Origin: Pseudarthrobacter sulfonivorans
Lineage (GTDB): Bacteria; Actinomycetota; Actinomycetes; Actinomycetales; Micrococcaceae
NCBI RefSeq assembly: GCF_001484605.1
Contig: NZ_CP013747.1
Location: 806,001 to 870,000, forward strand
Direction of reading: 5' to 3'
Length of the DNA stretch: 64,000 bases
Shown here one piece after another: positions 16,217 to 25,074 of this stretch. Positions within the stretch are counted from its first letter, which is position 1; each line of letters begins with the position of its first letter. The position numbers and the translations under genes were made by a program. Under the pieces are notes generated by a model. The model did not search any database and had not been told where the DNA came from. It saw only the letters and a list, made by a program, of their open reading frames with translations.

Positions 16217-17338
16217 TCAGCGCCGGACGGACCACCGCGTGGCGGCCAGCGCCTCCGCTGTCCGGGATGCCGGATCGTGGGCCGCAGCGGCCGCCCGGTG
16301 CCCGGCGCCCTGTCCGGCCAGAATCTGTCCGGCGGCGAGCTCCGCCATGGCCGATGACGTCTGGAAACCGTAGCCGCCCTGACCGGCGAGCCAGTAGAAC
16401 CCGGGTGCCTCGGCATCGAAACCGGCTACCGGGACGCCGTCGGCCGCCTCGGTCCGGAGCCCCGTCCATGCGCTCCGAATTCCGCGGATTCCCAGCGTGG
16501 TCAGCTGGTTGAGCTTCACGATCAGCCGCTCGATATCGCCGGGCCGCGGCCTGGCATCCTCCGGTCCGCTGGGCACCGTTTCCGACGGCGAGATCAGCAC
16601 GTCGGTGCCGTCGCGGCGGAAGTAGAACGAGTTGTCCGCTGCCGCCACCATGGGGCTGTGCCCGGGCAGTGGATGTTCGACGTCGACAATAGCCGCAGTG
16701 CGCCGGTACGGCTGCAGCCCGAGCTTCTCCACGCCGCTGATCACCGCGAGTTCATCGGCCCAGGCGCCGGCCGCGTTGACCAACACACCCGCCTCGAACG
16801 CCTCCTGGCCGGCACCGATCTCCCAGCCCGAGCCCAGCCGCTGGGCCGAATGCACGCGTGCTCCGGTGATGATGTCGGCGCCGGCGGCCTCCGCCCGCAG
16901 GCGGTGGTCGGCCAGCAAAAGGGGCGCGTTGCAGCCGAAAGATCCGGTGTCCAGGCCTGCGGCGGAGAAAGACCCGGGCACCAGCGCAGGGCACAGCTCC
17001 AGCGCTTCTGCCATGGGGATGAGGCGCATGTGGCCGCTGGCCTCGGCACGGACGGATTCCTCCGTGCCGATGAGCATAAAGCTCCGCGGCGTCAGGACAG
17101 GTTCGGGCAGTTGCGCGTCCCGGGCCGCCATCAGCCCCAAGGTCCGGACCGTGAGCTCCCGCACCACGTCCGGGCCGTAGCTCGGAATCAGGTTCCGGGC
17201 GGAGCGGGAGGACGTGTGGTACGCCAGCTCCTGCTCCGCCTCCACCAGCGCCACGCTGCAGCTGCCCGCGAGCGTGGACGCCAGGGACAGGCCGGCGATG
17301 CCGCCACCCACAATCAGGACGTCGTAGTGTGCTGCCAT
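16217..17338 (-). CDS. FAD-dependent oxidoreductase, DadA/glycine-oxidase-like
   Basis: 373 residues of the DAO family (PF01266). The dinucleotide-binding motif YDVLIVGGGIAGLSLA lies at the N-terminus. VNAAGAWADELA is the second DAO marker, and WLAGQGGYGFQTSSAMAELA is the C-terminal FAD-contacting segment. Substrates in the family are D-amino acids, glycine, sarcosine or 2-hydroxyacids; which one is used cannot be told here. It precedes hutI by 12 nt, suggesting a role in histidine or amino-acid catabolism. The final 40 residues are Ala-rich and variable. Confidence 0.87.
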   Translation of the reverse strand: MAAHYDVLIVGGGIAGLSLASTLAGSCSVALVEAEQELAYHTSSRSARNLIPSYGPDVVRELTVRTLGLMAARDAQLPEPVLTPRSFMLIGTEESVRAEASGHMRLIPMAEALELCPALVPGSFSAAGLDTGSFGCNAPLLLADHRLRAEAAGADIITGARVHSAQRLGSGWEIGAGQEAFEAGVLVNAAGAWADELAVISGVEKLGLQPYRRTAAIVDVEHPLPGHSPMVAAADNSFYFRRDGTDVLISPSETVPSGPEDARPRPGDIERLIVKLNQLTTLGIRGIRSAWTGLRTEAADGVPVAGFDAEAPGFYWLAGQGGYGFQTSSAMAELAAGQILAGQGAGHRAAAAAHDPASRTAEALAATRWSVRR

Positions 17339-17392
17339 GGCTCCATCCTTGCAGAGTTGCCGTGCGGCCGCGCCGGTCCTGCTCTGTAAGGT

Positions 17393-17410
17393 TTAACCCG
17401 GCTGGGTTAA
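17393..17410. promoter_or_regulatory. TTAACCC-GGCT-GGGTTAA palindrome
   Basis: A perfect 7-bp inverted repeat with a 4-bp spacer covers the kbl stop codon and lies 55 bp before the start of the oxidoreductase-hutI unit. It could act as an operator for that unit or as a weak terminator for kbl. A related word, ACCCAGCTGGGT, occurs right after the LysR gene at 20705-20716. Confidence 0.4.
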
Positions 17411-18603
17411 CCCCCTACTGCGGCACGGCTGGCGACGAACGCACGCACGCACGCTTCGACGTCGTCCGCTGAGTGCGACGCTGAAAGCTGCACGCGGATC
17501 CGGGCGGCGCCGCGCGGGACCACCGGGAAACTGAAGGCGGTGACGAAGACGCCGTGCTGGAGCATCTGGTCCGCCACCTTGGCGGCCATTACGGCGTCCC
17601 CGAACATCACGGGGACAATCGCGTGTTCGCCGTCGAGGAGTTCAAAACCTTCTTCGGTCATCCGGCGGCGGAACAGCCGGGCGTTCTCGAAGAGCCGGGT
17701 CCGCAGGTCACCGGAATTCTCCACCAGGTCAAGGGCCTTGATGGTGGCGGCGACGATCGCGGGGGCCAGGGAATTGGAGAACAGGTACGGGCGCGCTTTC
17801 TGGCGGAGCATGGCCACCACTTCACCGCGGCCGGACACGTAACCGCCGGACGCGCCGCCCAGGGCCTTGCCGAACGTTCCGGTGTAGATGTCCACGCACT
17901 GGGACACGCCTGCGTGCTCGGGGGTTCCGGCACCGGTGGCACCCATAAAGCCGACGGCGTGGGAATCGTCCACCATCACCAGGGCGTCGTGCTTCTCGGC
18001 GAGGTCGCAGATGGCCTCCAGCGGTGCCAGGTAGCCGTCCATGGAGAATACGCCGTCGGTGACGATGATCTTGCGCCGCGCATCCTTCGCTTCAACGAGC
18101 TTGGCCTCGAGGTCCGCCATGTCCTGGTTGGCGTAGCGGAACCGCTGGGCCTTGCAGAGCCGGATGCCGTCGATGATGGAGGCATGGTTGAGGGCATCGG
18201 AGATGATGGCGTCCTCGGGGCCGAAGAGGGATTCGAAGACGCCGCCGTTGGCATCGAAGCAGCTGGAGAACAGGATGGTGTCCTCCGTGCCGAGGAATCT
18301 GGAGACCCTGGCTTCCAGTTCCAGGTGAAGATCCTGGGTGCCGCAGATGAAGCGGACGCTGGCCATGCCGAAGCCCCGTGAGTCCATGGCCTCTTTGGCC
18401 GCGGCGATGATGTCCGGGTGGTCCGCGAGGCCCAGGTAGTTGTTGGCGCAGAAGTTCAGGACGGTGGCTCCGGGCTGGCCGATCTGCCCTGCCGTGATGT
18501 GGCTGGACTGCGGGGAGTTGATGCTGCGTTCGGTTTTGAAGAGCCCGGCGGTACGGATGTCGTCCAGCTCAGCCTGCAGCTGGTCCTTGATGGAGGTGTA
18601 CAT
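17407..18603 (-). CDS. kbl: glycine C-acetyltransferase (2-amino-3-ketobutyrate CoA ligase)
   Basis: 398 residues of the alpha-oxoamine synthase family of PLP enzymes. With Tdh it converts threonine to glycine and acetyl-CoA. Marks: [45 protein letters not shown], and the PLP-lysine region [18 protein letters not shown]. The frame can be opened to 18774 but would then overlap tdh; the ATG at 18603 ([10 protein letters not shown]) sits 8 nt after the tdh stop and matches family length. It is the second gene of a tdh-kbl operon. Confidence 0.95.
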   Translation of the reverse strand: MYTSIKDQLQAELDDIRTAGLFKTERSINSPQSSHITAGQIGQPGATVLNFCANNYLGLADHPDIIAAAKEAMDSRGFGMASVRFICGTQDLHLELEARVSRFLGTEDTILFSSCFDANGGVFESLFGPEDAIISDALNHASIIDGIRLCKAQRFRYANQDMADLEAKLVEAKDARRKIIVTDGVFSMDGYLAPLEAICDLAEKHDALVMVDDSHAVGFMGATGAGTPEHAGVSQCVDIYTGTFGKALGGASGGYVSGRGEVVAMLRQKARPYLFSNSLAPAIVAATIKALDLVENSGDLRTRLFENARLFRRRMTEEGFELLDGEHAIVPVMFGDAVMAAKVADQMLQHGVFVTAFSFPVVPRGAARIRVQLSASHSADDVEACVRAFVASRAAVGG

Positions 18604-18611
18604 GGTGCTCC

Positions 18612-19658
18612 TTAGAGTTCGGTCCAGTCGAGGACAACTTTTCCGCCGACGCCGGCGCGGGCGGTGGCGAAGCCTTTTTCCCATTCTGCGGCGGGCAGCT
18701 TGTCCGTCACTACCGCTGAGATGCCGGCGTGCAGCACGGGGTTGGAGGAGAGCATGGCGCTCATGGCGTACCACGTCTCATACATTTCCCGGCCGTAGAT
18801 GCCCTTCAGCGTCAGCATGTGCGTGACCACTTTGCCCCAGTCGATGGTGATGTCCTGGCTGGGCAGGCCGAGCATGGCAATGCGGCCGCCGTGGTTCATG
18901 TTGTTGATCATCTCAGGCAGGGCGGTGGGGTGGCCGGACATTTCCATGCCGATGTCGAAGCCTTCGCGCATGCCGAGTTCACGCTGGGCATCCTTGACGC
19001 TCGTGGTGGAGACATCGATGGTGAGGTCCACGCCGAGCTGGCGTGCAAGCTCAAGCCGTGGCTGGGAGACATCGGTGATGGCGATCTTGCGCGCCCCGGC
19101 GTGGCGGGCCACGGCGATGGCCATCAGGCCGATGGGTCCTGCCCCGGTGATGAGCACGTCCTCGCCCACCAGCGGGAAGCTGAGGGCGGTGTGCACGGCG
19201 TTGCCGAACGGATCGAAAATCGCGCCGAGTTCCGGTGTGATGGAGGGGTCATGGTGAACCCAGACGTTGGTCTCGGGGATGACCACGTACTCGGCGAAGG
19301 CGCCGTCCCGCTGCACACCGACGCTGACGGTGTGGATGCACATGTGGCGGCGGCCTGCGCGGCAGTTCCGACAGATCCCGCAGACCACGTGGCCTTCGCC
19401 GGATACGCGGTCCCCCACTTTGACGTCGCGGACGCCGTCGCCGATTTCCACTACTTCACCGTAGAACTCATGGCCGGCGATGAGGGGTGCCTCGATCATG
19501 CCCTGCGCCCAGGCGTCCCAGGACTGGATGTGCAGGTCCGTGCCGCAGATCCCGGTGGTCATGACCCGGATCTTGACGTCTCTGGGGCCGGCCTCGGGCT
19601 CGGGCCGGTCAACCAGCTCGAACCCGGCGTGTGCACCGGACTTGTAGAGTGCCTTCAT
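18612..19658 (-). CDS. tdh: L-threonine 3-dehydrogenase
   Basis: 348 residues, a zinc medium-chain dehydrogenase. It oxidises threonine to 2-amino-3-ketobutyrate with NAD+. The catalytic zinc site is [14 protein letters not shown] (Cys) with [15 protein letters not shown] (His, Glu). The structural zinc Cys cluster is [16 protein letters not shown]. The Rossmann region is [21 protein letters not shown]. Length and motifs match bacterial Tdh. It precedes kbl by 8 nt and is divergent from a LysR regulator that probably controls it. Confidence 0.95.
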   Translation of the reverse strand: MKALYKSGAHAGFELVDRPEPEAGPRDVKIRVMTTGICGTDLHIQSWDAWAQGMIEAPLIAGHEFYGEVVEIGDGVRDVKVGDRVSGEGHVVCGICRNCRAGRRHMCIHTVSVGVQRDGAFAEYVVIPETNVWVHHDPSITPELGAIFDPFGNAVHTALSFPLVGEDVLITGAGPIGLMAIAVARHAGARKIAITDVSQPRLELARQLGVDLTIDVSTTSVKDAQRELGMREGFDIGMEMSGHPTALPEMINNMNHGGRIAMLGLPSQDITIDWGKVVTHMLTLKGIYGREMYETWYAMSAMLSSNPVLHAGISAVVTDKLPAAEWEKGFATARAGVGGKVVLDWTEL

Positions 19659-19793
19659 TGGCTTCCTGACTGTTGGCAGCGACCCGCGGCCTGCGGGTAT
19701 GGTCTCCCTTCATTAGAGCCATTTCGAAGCATTAGCACAAGCAGAATTCTCTCAATCGACGATGAAGTGTTCACTAATGCATAGACTGGGCGG
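19659..19793. promoter_or_regulatory. tdh-kbl / lysR divergent control region
   Basis: The 135-bp region holds an inverted pair GCATTAG (about 19728-19734) and CTAATGC (about 19774-19780), with T-N11-A type spacing typical of LysR sites around it. On the plus strand TAGACT (19782-19787) lies 6 nt before the LysR ATG, which would give a leaderless transcript. Confidence 0.45.
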
Positions 19794-20705
19794 ATGGAAA
19801 TTCACCAGCTGGAAATCCTCCGCGAACTCGGAGCCCTGGGCAGCGTGAAAGCGGTGGCGGAGACGCTGATGGTCACGCCCTCCGCGGTGTCCCAGCAACT
19901 GGCACTGCTGCAGCGCAATGTTGAGGTTCCGCTGACCCGGAAGGAGGGCCGCAACCTGGTGCTGACCGAGGCCGGGCAGGTTCTCGCCGACGCCGGTGCC
20001 GCCGTCGTCAGTGCCATGGCGGACGCCCGGACAGCCATCGGCGCCTATCACGGCTCGCCGGTTGGCACCGTGACCATCAGCGGCTTCCACAGCGCGGGGC
20101 AGGCGCTGTTCGCACCGCTTGCGCGCATGCTGGACGCGCCCGGCCAGCCGCGGATCCAGCTCTCTGACGAGGACGTGGCGCAGCAGGACTTCCCGGCGCT
20201 GACGGCGCGGTACGACCTGGTGCTGGCGCACCGGATGGACCACAGCCCGCGCTGGCCGGAGGAGCGTGTTGCGGTGATTCCGCTGGCGCACGAACCGCTG
20301 GATGTTGCGTTGCCGGCGGACCATCGCTTGGCCCGCCAGGGCACTCTCACCGCGGCCGACGTCGTGGGCGAACCTTGGGTGACCAGCCACACCGGATACT
20401 CCCCCGCCGACGTCCTGTCCGCCGTCGCGGCCGTTTCCAGCAAGGAACTGAACATCGTCCACCGGATCAACGACTACTCCACCGTGGCCGCGCTGGTGGC
20501 GGCGGGCGGTGTGGTGGGCCTGCTGCCGCGGCATACGGCGCGGCCCGTGCTCAACCCGGGCATTGTGCTGCGGCCGCTGGAGGGCATCAGCACCCGGCGG
20601 CGGATCGACATCCTGGCCCGGCCGGAGAACCTGAAGCGCCGCTCGGTGATGATTGTGTGCGAGGCGCTGCAGGCGATCATGACCGGGCTGGTGGAGCAGG
20701 GCTAA
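19794..20705 (+). CDS. LysR-family transcriptional regulator
   Basis: 303 residues. The N-terminal winged helix is HQLEILRELGALGSVKAVAE and TPSAVSQQLALLQRNVEVPL, followed by the LysR substrate-binding domain with VTISGFHSAGQALFAPLA. The divergent position opposite tdh-kbl makes it the likely regulator of threonine breakdown. The inducer is not identifiable. The segment LAHRMDHSPRWPEERVAVIP is within the effector domain. Homologues of this type pair with kbl/tdh in related actinobacteria, which is an inference from family knowledge rather than a search. Confidence 0.9.
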   Translation: MEIHQLEILRELGALGSVKAVAETLMVTPSAVSQQLALLQRNVEVPLTRKEGRNLVLTEAGQVLADAGAAVVSAMADARTAIGAYHGSPVGTVTISGFHSAGQALFAPLARMLDAPGQPRIQLSDEDVAQQDFPALTARYDLVLAHRMDHSPRWPEERVAVIPLAHEPLDVALPADHRLARQGTLTAADVVGEPWVTSHTGYSPADVLSAVAAVSSKELNIVHRINDYSTVAALVAAGGVVGLLPRHTARPVLNPGIVLRPLEGISTRRRIDILARPENLKRRSVMIVCEALQAIMTGLVEQG

Positions 20706-20714
20706 CCCAGCTGG

Positions 20715-20762
20715 GTAGCACTAACTGTCGTTTTCAGGGCTCAGAACGACAGTTGGCGCTAC
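20715..20762. terminator. hairpin terminator, GTAGC-AACTGTCG repeat family
   Basis: The left arm (20715-20732) and right arm (20745-20762) pair at 16 of 18 positions around a 12-nt loop. It lies between the convergent LysR and secreted-protein genes and overlaps the stop of the latter. The arm sequence GTAGCACTAACTGTCG is almost identical to that of the hairpin at 33481. Confidence 0.72.
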
Positions 20763-21388
20763 TTACTTGGGGGAAGCCGCTTGGCGTGGCCGAGGCCCTT
20801 GCCCAGCCCGTGGCCGTGCCCCTTGCCCATTCCTTTTCCGAGGCCCAGGCCCGGACCCGTGCCGGCGCCCTCCACGATCTGCCGGGCGGTGGCGTTGTCA
20901 CCGTTCTTCACGCCGGAGACCCTGACGGCCTCACCCGTGGCGATTTCCGCGATGGTGACCTCTGACCGCTTCAGCCGTTTGCCGTCGTCGCCCGTTGCCG
21001 GCGAACCGTCCGCGGCCGGGGCAGGGAACTTGATGATCCTGGTCTCCGCGTTGACGGCGTAGGTCTGGGTGAAACCGTCCTCGCTCTTGACGGTGAGCGA
21101 GGTTTCGCTGACGGCCTCCACGGTGCCCTGCTGGGTCAGCAAGGTTTCGAACGTCCCGTCCGCCTTCTTCACCACGCTTTCACTGTGCAGGTGCTGCGGG
21201 CGCTGGGCCTTGGCCGGCTTCTCCTGGCCCTTAGCCTTGTCCGATTTCCCCGGCGCGGAGGCCGACGGCGACGGCGACGGCGTATCTGTGGCGGACCAGG
21301 CGATGGCGACACCCGTACCGGTCAGCGCCAGCGCTATGACGCCAGCCAGCAAAGCCTTGCGGAATCTCAACGGTTCTTGGACCGACAT
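20759..21388 (-). CDS. secreted protein of unknown function (DUF5666-like)
   Basis: 209 residues. The N-terminus has a basic start and a hydrophobic segment (LAGVIALALTGTGVAIAWSA), a signal peptide or anchor. A Ser/Pro/Lys-rich linker follows, then a beta-rich module (GTVEAVSETSLTVKSEDGF, TYAVNAETRIIKF, IATGEAVRVSGVKNGDNATA) resembling DUF5666-type OB-like repeats. The tail is a Gly/His/Lys repeat (GLGKGMGKGHGHGLGKGLGH) that could bind metal. The ATG at 21388 is best spaced from GGGAGGA; an ATG 6 nt upstream overlaps it. The function is unknown. Confidence 0.78.
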   Translation of the reverse strand: MSVQEPLRFRKALLAGVIALALTGTGVAIAWSATDTPSPSPSASAPGKSDKAKGQEKPAKAQRPQHLHSESVVKKADGTFETLLTQQGTVEAVSETSLTVKSEDGFTQTYAVNAETRIIKFPAPAADGSPATGDDGKRLKRSEVTIAEIATGEAVRVSGVKNGDNATARQIVEGAGTGPGLGLGKGMGKGHGHGLGKGLGHAKRLPPSK

Positions 21389-21494
21389 GGCCATTCCTCC
21401 CACAGCACGGGCAGGGCTCCGGCGCCCTGGATCTTCAGTCTAGAACCGGCAGGCCCCGCTGAATACGCGTACTTTGCGGGCGGGAAGTGAGTAC

Positions 21495-21541
21495 TTAAAG
21501 CCAAACTGGGTCGCAGTAGCTGCGACCCAGTTGGGTTTAAA
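21495..21541 (-). terminator. terminator of gatCAB
   Basis: AACTGGGTCGCAG (21504-21516) and its exact complement (21520-21532) flank a 3-nt loop, and the pairing extends outward through GG and TTTAA with one mismatch and a bulge. It lies 21 nt after the gatB stop. Confidence 0.8.
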
Positions 21542-21561
21542 CAGGTAGCTTGCCCTGTGGC

Positions 21562-23070
21562 TCAGCCCTCAACTCCAAGCTTCGCAAGGATCAGCTCCTT
21601 GACGCGGCCGGCGTCGGCCTGCCCGCGGGTGGCCTTCATAACGCCGCCGACGATCGCGCCGATCGCCTGGAGTTTGCCGGCGCGGATCTTGTCCGCGACG
21701 TCGGGCTGCGCGGCGAGCGCGGCGTCGATGGCTTCCAGGAGGGGTCCGTCGTCGGAAACGACAGCGAGGCCGCGCTTCTCCACGATCTCCGCCGGGGTGC
21801 CTTCACCGGCGAGCACGCCGTCCAGGACTTCGGTGGCCATCTTGTTGTTGATCTTGCCGTCCTCGACCATCCGGTTCAGCTCCACGATGGTGGCAGGCTG
21901 GACGCCCAGCTGGCCGGGATCGACGTCGGCGTTCTTGGCACGGCCAACGATCTCGCCCATCCACCACTTACGGGCGACAGAGGCAGAAGCTCCTGCGGCG
22001 ATGGTTTCCTCGATCTCATCCATAACGCCGGCGTTGACAACGTCGCGGAACTCCAAGTCCGAGTAGCCCCAGTCCGACTGCAGCCGCTTGCGGCGGGCCG
22101 CGGGCGGCTCGGGCAGGGTGGCGCGGAGCTCCTCCACCCATTCGCGGGACGCAACGATCGGAACCAGGTCGGGCTCCGGGAAGTAGCGGTAGTCATCGGC
22201 GTCCGACTTGGGCCGGCCCGAGGTGGTGGTGCGCGTGTCCTCGTGCCAGTGGCGGGTTTCCTGGATGATCGGGTTGCCGGCATCCAGGACGGCTGCGTGC
22301 CGCTGGATCTCGTAGCGGACGGCGTGTTCGACGGCGCGCAGCGAGTTGACGTTCTTCGTTTCGGAGCGGATGCCGAAGCGTTCGCGGCCGTGCGGGCGCA
22401 GCGAAACGTTCGCGTCGCAGCGCACGTTGCCGCGTTCCATCTTCGCGTCCGACACACCAAGGTTCTTGACAATCTCCCGGACGGCGGCCACGTAGGCCTT
22501 GGCCAGCTCCGGGGCTCGGGAACCCGCACCCTCGATGGGCTTGGTGACAATCTCCACCAGCGGAACGCCGGAACGGTTGTAGTCCACCAGCGAGAAGTCG
22601 GCACCCTGGATGCGGCCGGCGGCCCCGCCCATGTGCGTCAGCTTTCCGGCGTCCTCTTCCATGTGGGCGCGCTCGATCTCCACGCGGAATATGGTCCCGT
22701 CCGACAGTTCGATGTCCAGGTAGCCGTCGTACGCGATGGGGTCCTCGTACTGTGACGTCTGGAAGTTTTTGGGAGTGTCCGGATAGAAGTACTGCTTCCG
22801 GGCGAACGTGCAGGATTCAGCGATCTTGCAGTTCAGGGCAAGGCCGATCTTGATCGAGGACTCGATCGCGACCCTGTTCACTACCGGCAGCACACCGGGC
22901 ATGCCCAGGTCCACCTCGTTGACGTTGGTGTTCGGCTCATCGCCGAAGACGTTGGGCGCGGAGGAGAACATCTTGGACTTGGTGTTGAGCTCCACGTGGA
23001 CCTCAAAACCCAGGACGGGATCGTACTTCTCCATGGCCTCTTCGAAGCTCAGGGTTGCGTCCGTGCTCAT
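21562..23070 (-). CDS. gatB: aspartyl/glutamyl-tRNA amidotransferase subunit B
   Basis: 502 residues. GatB binds misacylated Glu-tRNA-Gln/Asp-tRNA-Asn, activates the acyl group with ATP and uses ammonia from GatA. Marks: DPVLGFEVHVELNTKSKMFS at the N-terminus, AIESSIKIGLALNCKI, GAAGRIQGADFSLVDYNRSG, MERGNVRCDANVSLRP, and the YqeY-like tail GAIVGGVMKATRGQADAGRV. The start overlaps the gatA stop by one base (TAATG). It is the last gene of gatCAB, with a hairpin downstream. Its presence suggests the organism lacks a direct route for at least one amide aminoacyl-tRNA. Confidence 0.97.
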   Translation of the reverse strand: MSTDATLSFEEAMEKYDPVLGFEVHVELNTKSKMFSSAPNVFGDEPNTNVNEVDLGMPGVLPVVNRVAIESSIKIGLALNCKIAESCTFARKQYFYPDTPKNFQTSQYEDPIAYDGYLDIELSDGTIFRVEIERAHMEEDAGKLTHMGGAAGRIQGADFSLVDYNRSGVPLVEIVTKPIEGAGSRAPELAKAYVAAVREIVKNLGVSDAKMERGNVRCDANVSLRPHGRERFGIRSETKNVNSLRAVEHAVRYEIQRHAAVLDAGNPIIQETRHWHEDTRTTTSGRPKSDADDYRYFPEPDLVPIVASREWVEELRATLPEPPAARRKRLQSDWGYSDLEFRDVVNAGVMDEIEETIAAGASASVARKWWMGEIVGRAKNADVDPGQLGVQPATIVELNRMVEDGKINNKMATEVLDGVLAGEGTPAEIVEKRGLAVVSDDGPLLEAIDAALAAQPDVADKIRAGKLQAIGAIVGGVMKATRGQADAGRVKELILAKLGVEG

Positions 23071-24629
23071 TATTTTGCCTCCTTGGCGTCAACAAGGGTC
23101 TCAACCAACGGCGGGGCCTGGTCCAGGAGCGGGCCGCCCCACTGTGCCTCCAGGAGGGATTCCAGGACAGCACCCACCCGGTAGAGCCGGGCATCCTCGC
23201 GGGCCGGAGCCAGCAGCTGGATGCCGACGGGAAGGCCGTCCTCGTCCGCCAGGCCGCCGGGCAGGGTCAGCCCGGGCACGCCTGCCAGGTTGGCGGGGAT
23301 GGTGGCGACGTCGTTGAGGTACATCGCCAGCGGGTCATTCAGTTTCTCCCCGAGCTTGAACGCCGTGGTGGGCGCCGTGGGCGAGATCAGGACGTCGGCC
23401 TGCGCGAACGCGGCCTCGAAGTCGCGCTGGACCAGGGTACGGACCTTCTGGGCCGACCCGTAGTACGCGTCGTAGTAACCGGCGCTCAGGGCATAGGTGC
23501 CCAGGATGATGCGGCGCTTGACTTCGGCACCGAAGCCGGCGGCGCGGGTGGCACCCATCACGCGTTCGATGGTCATGGGTCCGTCCTCGGGCAGGACGCG
23601 CAGGCCGTACCGTACGCCGTCGAACTTTGCCAGGTTGGAGGAGGCTTCGGACGGCATGATCAGGTAGTAGGCGCCGAGGGCGTACTGGAAGTTGGGGCAG
23701 GACACCTCGACGATTTCCGCACCGGCCTGCTTCAGCAGTTCCAGGGATTCGTTGAAGCGGTTCTCGACGCCGGCCTGGTAGCCCTCGCCGTGGAGTTCCT
23801 TGATGATGCCGATCCGCATGCCTTCGACGTTGCCCACGCGGGCAGCGGCGACGAGGTCCGCCAGGGGGTCGGGCAGGGACGTGGAGTCAAAGGGATCATG
23901 CCCGCCGATGACCTGGTGCAGCAGCGCCGAGTCCAGGACGGTGCGGGAAACCGGGCCGATCTGGTCCAGCGAGGAAGCCATCGCGATGGCCCCGTAGCGG
24001 GAAACACCGCCGTAGGTGGGCTTGACTCCCACGGTGCCGGTGACGGCGCCGGGCTGGCGGATGGACCCGCCGGTGTCCGTGCCGAGGGCCAGCGGGGCCT
24101 CAAAAGCAGCAACGGCCGCGGCCGAACCGCCGCCGGAACCGCCCGGAATCCGGTCCAGGTCCCACGGGTTGCGGGTGGGGCCGTACGCGGAGTGCTCGGT
24201 GGAGGAACCCATGGCGAATTCGTCCAAGTTGGTCTTGCCCAGGATGGGCATTTTGGCGGCGCGGAGGCGCTTGACCACCGTGGCGTCGTAGGGGCTGTGC
24301 CAGCCTTCGAGGATCTTGGAGCCTGCCGTGGTGGGCTGGCCGATGGTGACGATGAGGTCCTTGACCGCGATCGGCACGCCGGCGAGTACGTGGAGTTCCT
24401 CGGCCGCGGCGCCGCCGGCGGCGCGGATGGCGTCCACCTCGGCAGCGACGGCGAGCGCTTCCACAGTGTTGACGTGCAGGAACGCGTTCACGCCGCGTTC
24501 GCCGCCGTCGACAGCTGCGATCCGGTCCAGGTAAGCCTGCGTGACCTGGACGGAGGTGACCTCGCCCGCGGCCAGCATGCCGGCCAACTGCGCGGCGGAC
24601 AGGCGGATGAGTTCGTTGGTGTCAGTCAT
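23070..24629 (-). CDS. gatA: aspartyl/glutamyl-tRNA amidotransferase subunit A
   Basis: 519 residues of the amidase-signature family. The catalytic Lys is in [12 protein letters not shown], the cis-Ser region is [13 protein letters not shown], and the nucleophile region is [30 protein letters not shown] is a GatA marker. It hydrolyses glutamine to supply ammonia to GatB. It starts 3 nt after the gatC stop and ends in a one-base overlap with gatB, so the three are translated together. Confidence 0.97.
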   Translation of the reverse strand: MTDTNELIRLSAAQLAGMLAAGEVTSVQVTQAYLDRIAAVDGGERGVNAFLHVNTVEALAVAAEVDAIRAAGGAAAEELHVLAGVPIAVKDLIVTIGQPTTAGSKILEGWHSPYDATVVKRLRAAKMPILGKTNLDEFAMGSSTEHSAYGPTRNPWDLDRIPGGSGGGSAAAVAAFEAPLALGTDTGGSIRQPGAVTGTVGVKPTYGGVSRYGAIAMASSLDQIGPVSRTVLDSALLHQVIGGHDPFDSTSLPDPLADLVAAARVGNVEGMRIGIIKELHGEGYQAGVENRFNESLELLKQAGAEIVEVSCPNFQYALGAYYLIMPSEASSNLAKFDGVRYGLRVLPEDGPMTIERVMGATRAAGFGAEVKRRIILGTYALSAGYYDAYYGSAQKVRTLVQRDFEAAFAQADVLISPTAPTTAFKLGEKLNDPLAMYLNDVATIPANLAGVPGLTLPGGLADEDGLPVGIQLLAPAREDARLYRVGAVLESLLEAQWGGPLLDQAPPLVETLVDAKEAK

Positions 24630-24632
24630 TGG

Positions 24633-24929
24633 TTATGCCTCATCCAGGATTGCCGGGACCTTGAAACGGTTCTCATCGGAATCCGGAGCCCCCGAGAGTG
24701 CCTGCTCCGCGGTGAAAGTGTGGCCCACAACGTCCTCGCGGAACACGTTGGTCAGCGGGATCGGGTGGGAGGTTGCCGGGACGTCATCACCGGCGGCTTC
24801 ACTCACGGACTTCACTGAATCAACGATGACGGCGAGTTCGCCGGCCATCCTGTCCAGCTCTTCAGCACTCATCTCGATGTGAGCGAGCTGCGCGAGGTGC
24901 GCAACATCGTCACGGTTGATCGCAGCCAT
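24633..24929 (-). CDS. gatC: aspartyl/glutamyl-tRNA amidotransferase subunit C
   Basis: 98 residues, the usual GatC length. INRDDVAHLAQLAHIEMSAE and VKSVSEAAGDDVPATSHPIP match the family. GatC stabilises the GatA-GatB complex. It is the first gene of the gatCAB operon; the promoter must lie in 24930-24985, where no clear -35/-10 pair stands out. Confidence 0.95.
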   Translation of the reverse strand: MAAINRDDVAHLAQLAHIEMSAEELDRMAGELAVIVDSVKSVSEAAGDDVPATSHPIPLTNVFREDVVGHTFTAEQALSGAPDSDENRFKVPAILDEA

Positions 24930-24985
24930 GGATCTCCCCTGCAGGTTCGGATTGTTTTCCGAACCAGTCTAGTGGGGAAACGTCA

Positions 24986-25025
24986 GTGCCCGTCTGACGA
25001 CCCCCAGCGGGCGTCAGACGGGCAC
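24986..25025 (-). terminator. terminator after citMHS
   Basis: GTGCCCGTCTGACG (24986-24999) and its exact complement (25012-25025) form a 14-bp stem with a 12-nt loop, 50 nt after the CitMHS stop. A second, weaker GC hairpin follows at about 25037-25060. Confidence 0.75.
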
Positions 25026-25074
25026 CTCGGTGCCGTGGTCCCGGTCACGGGGACCGGCCACAGGCAGCTACAGA

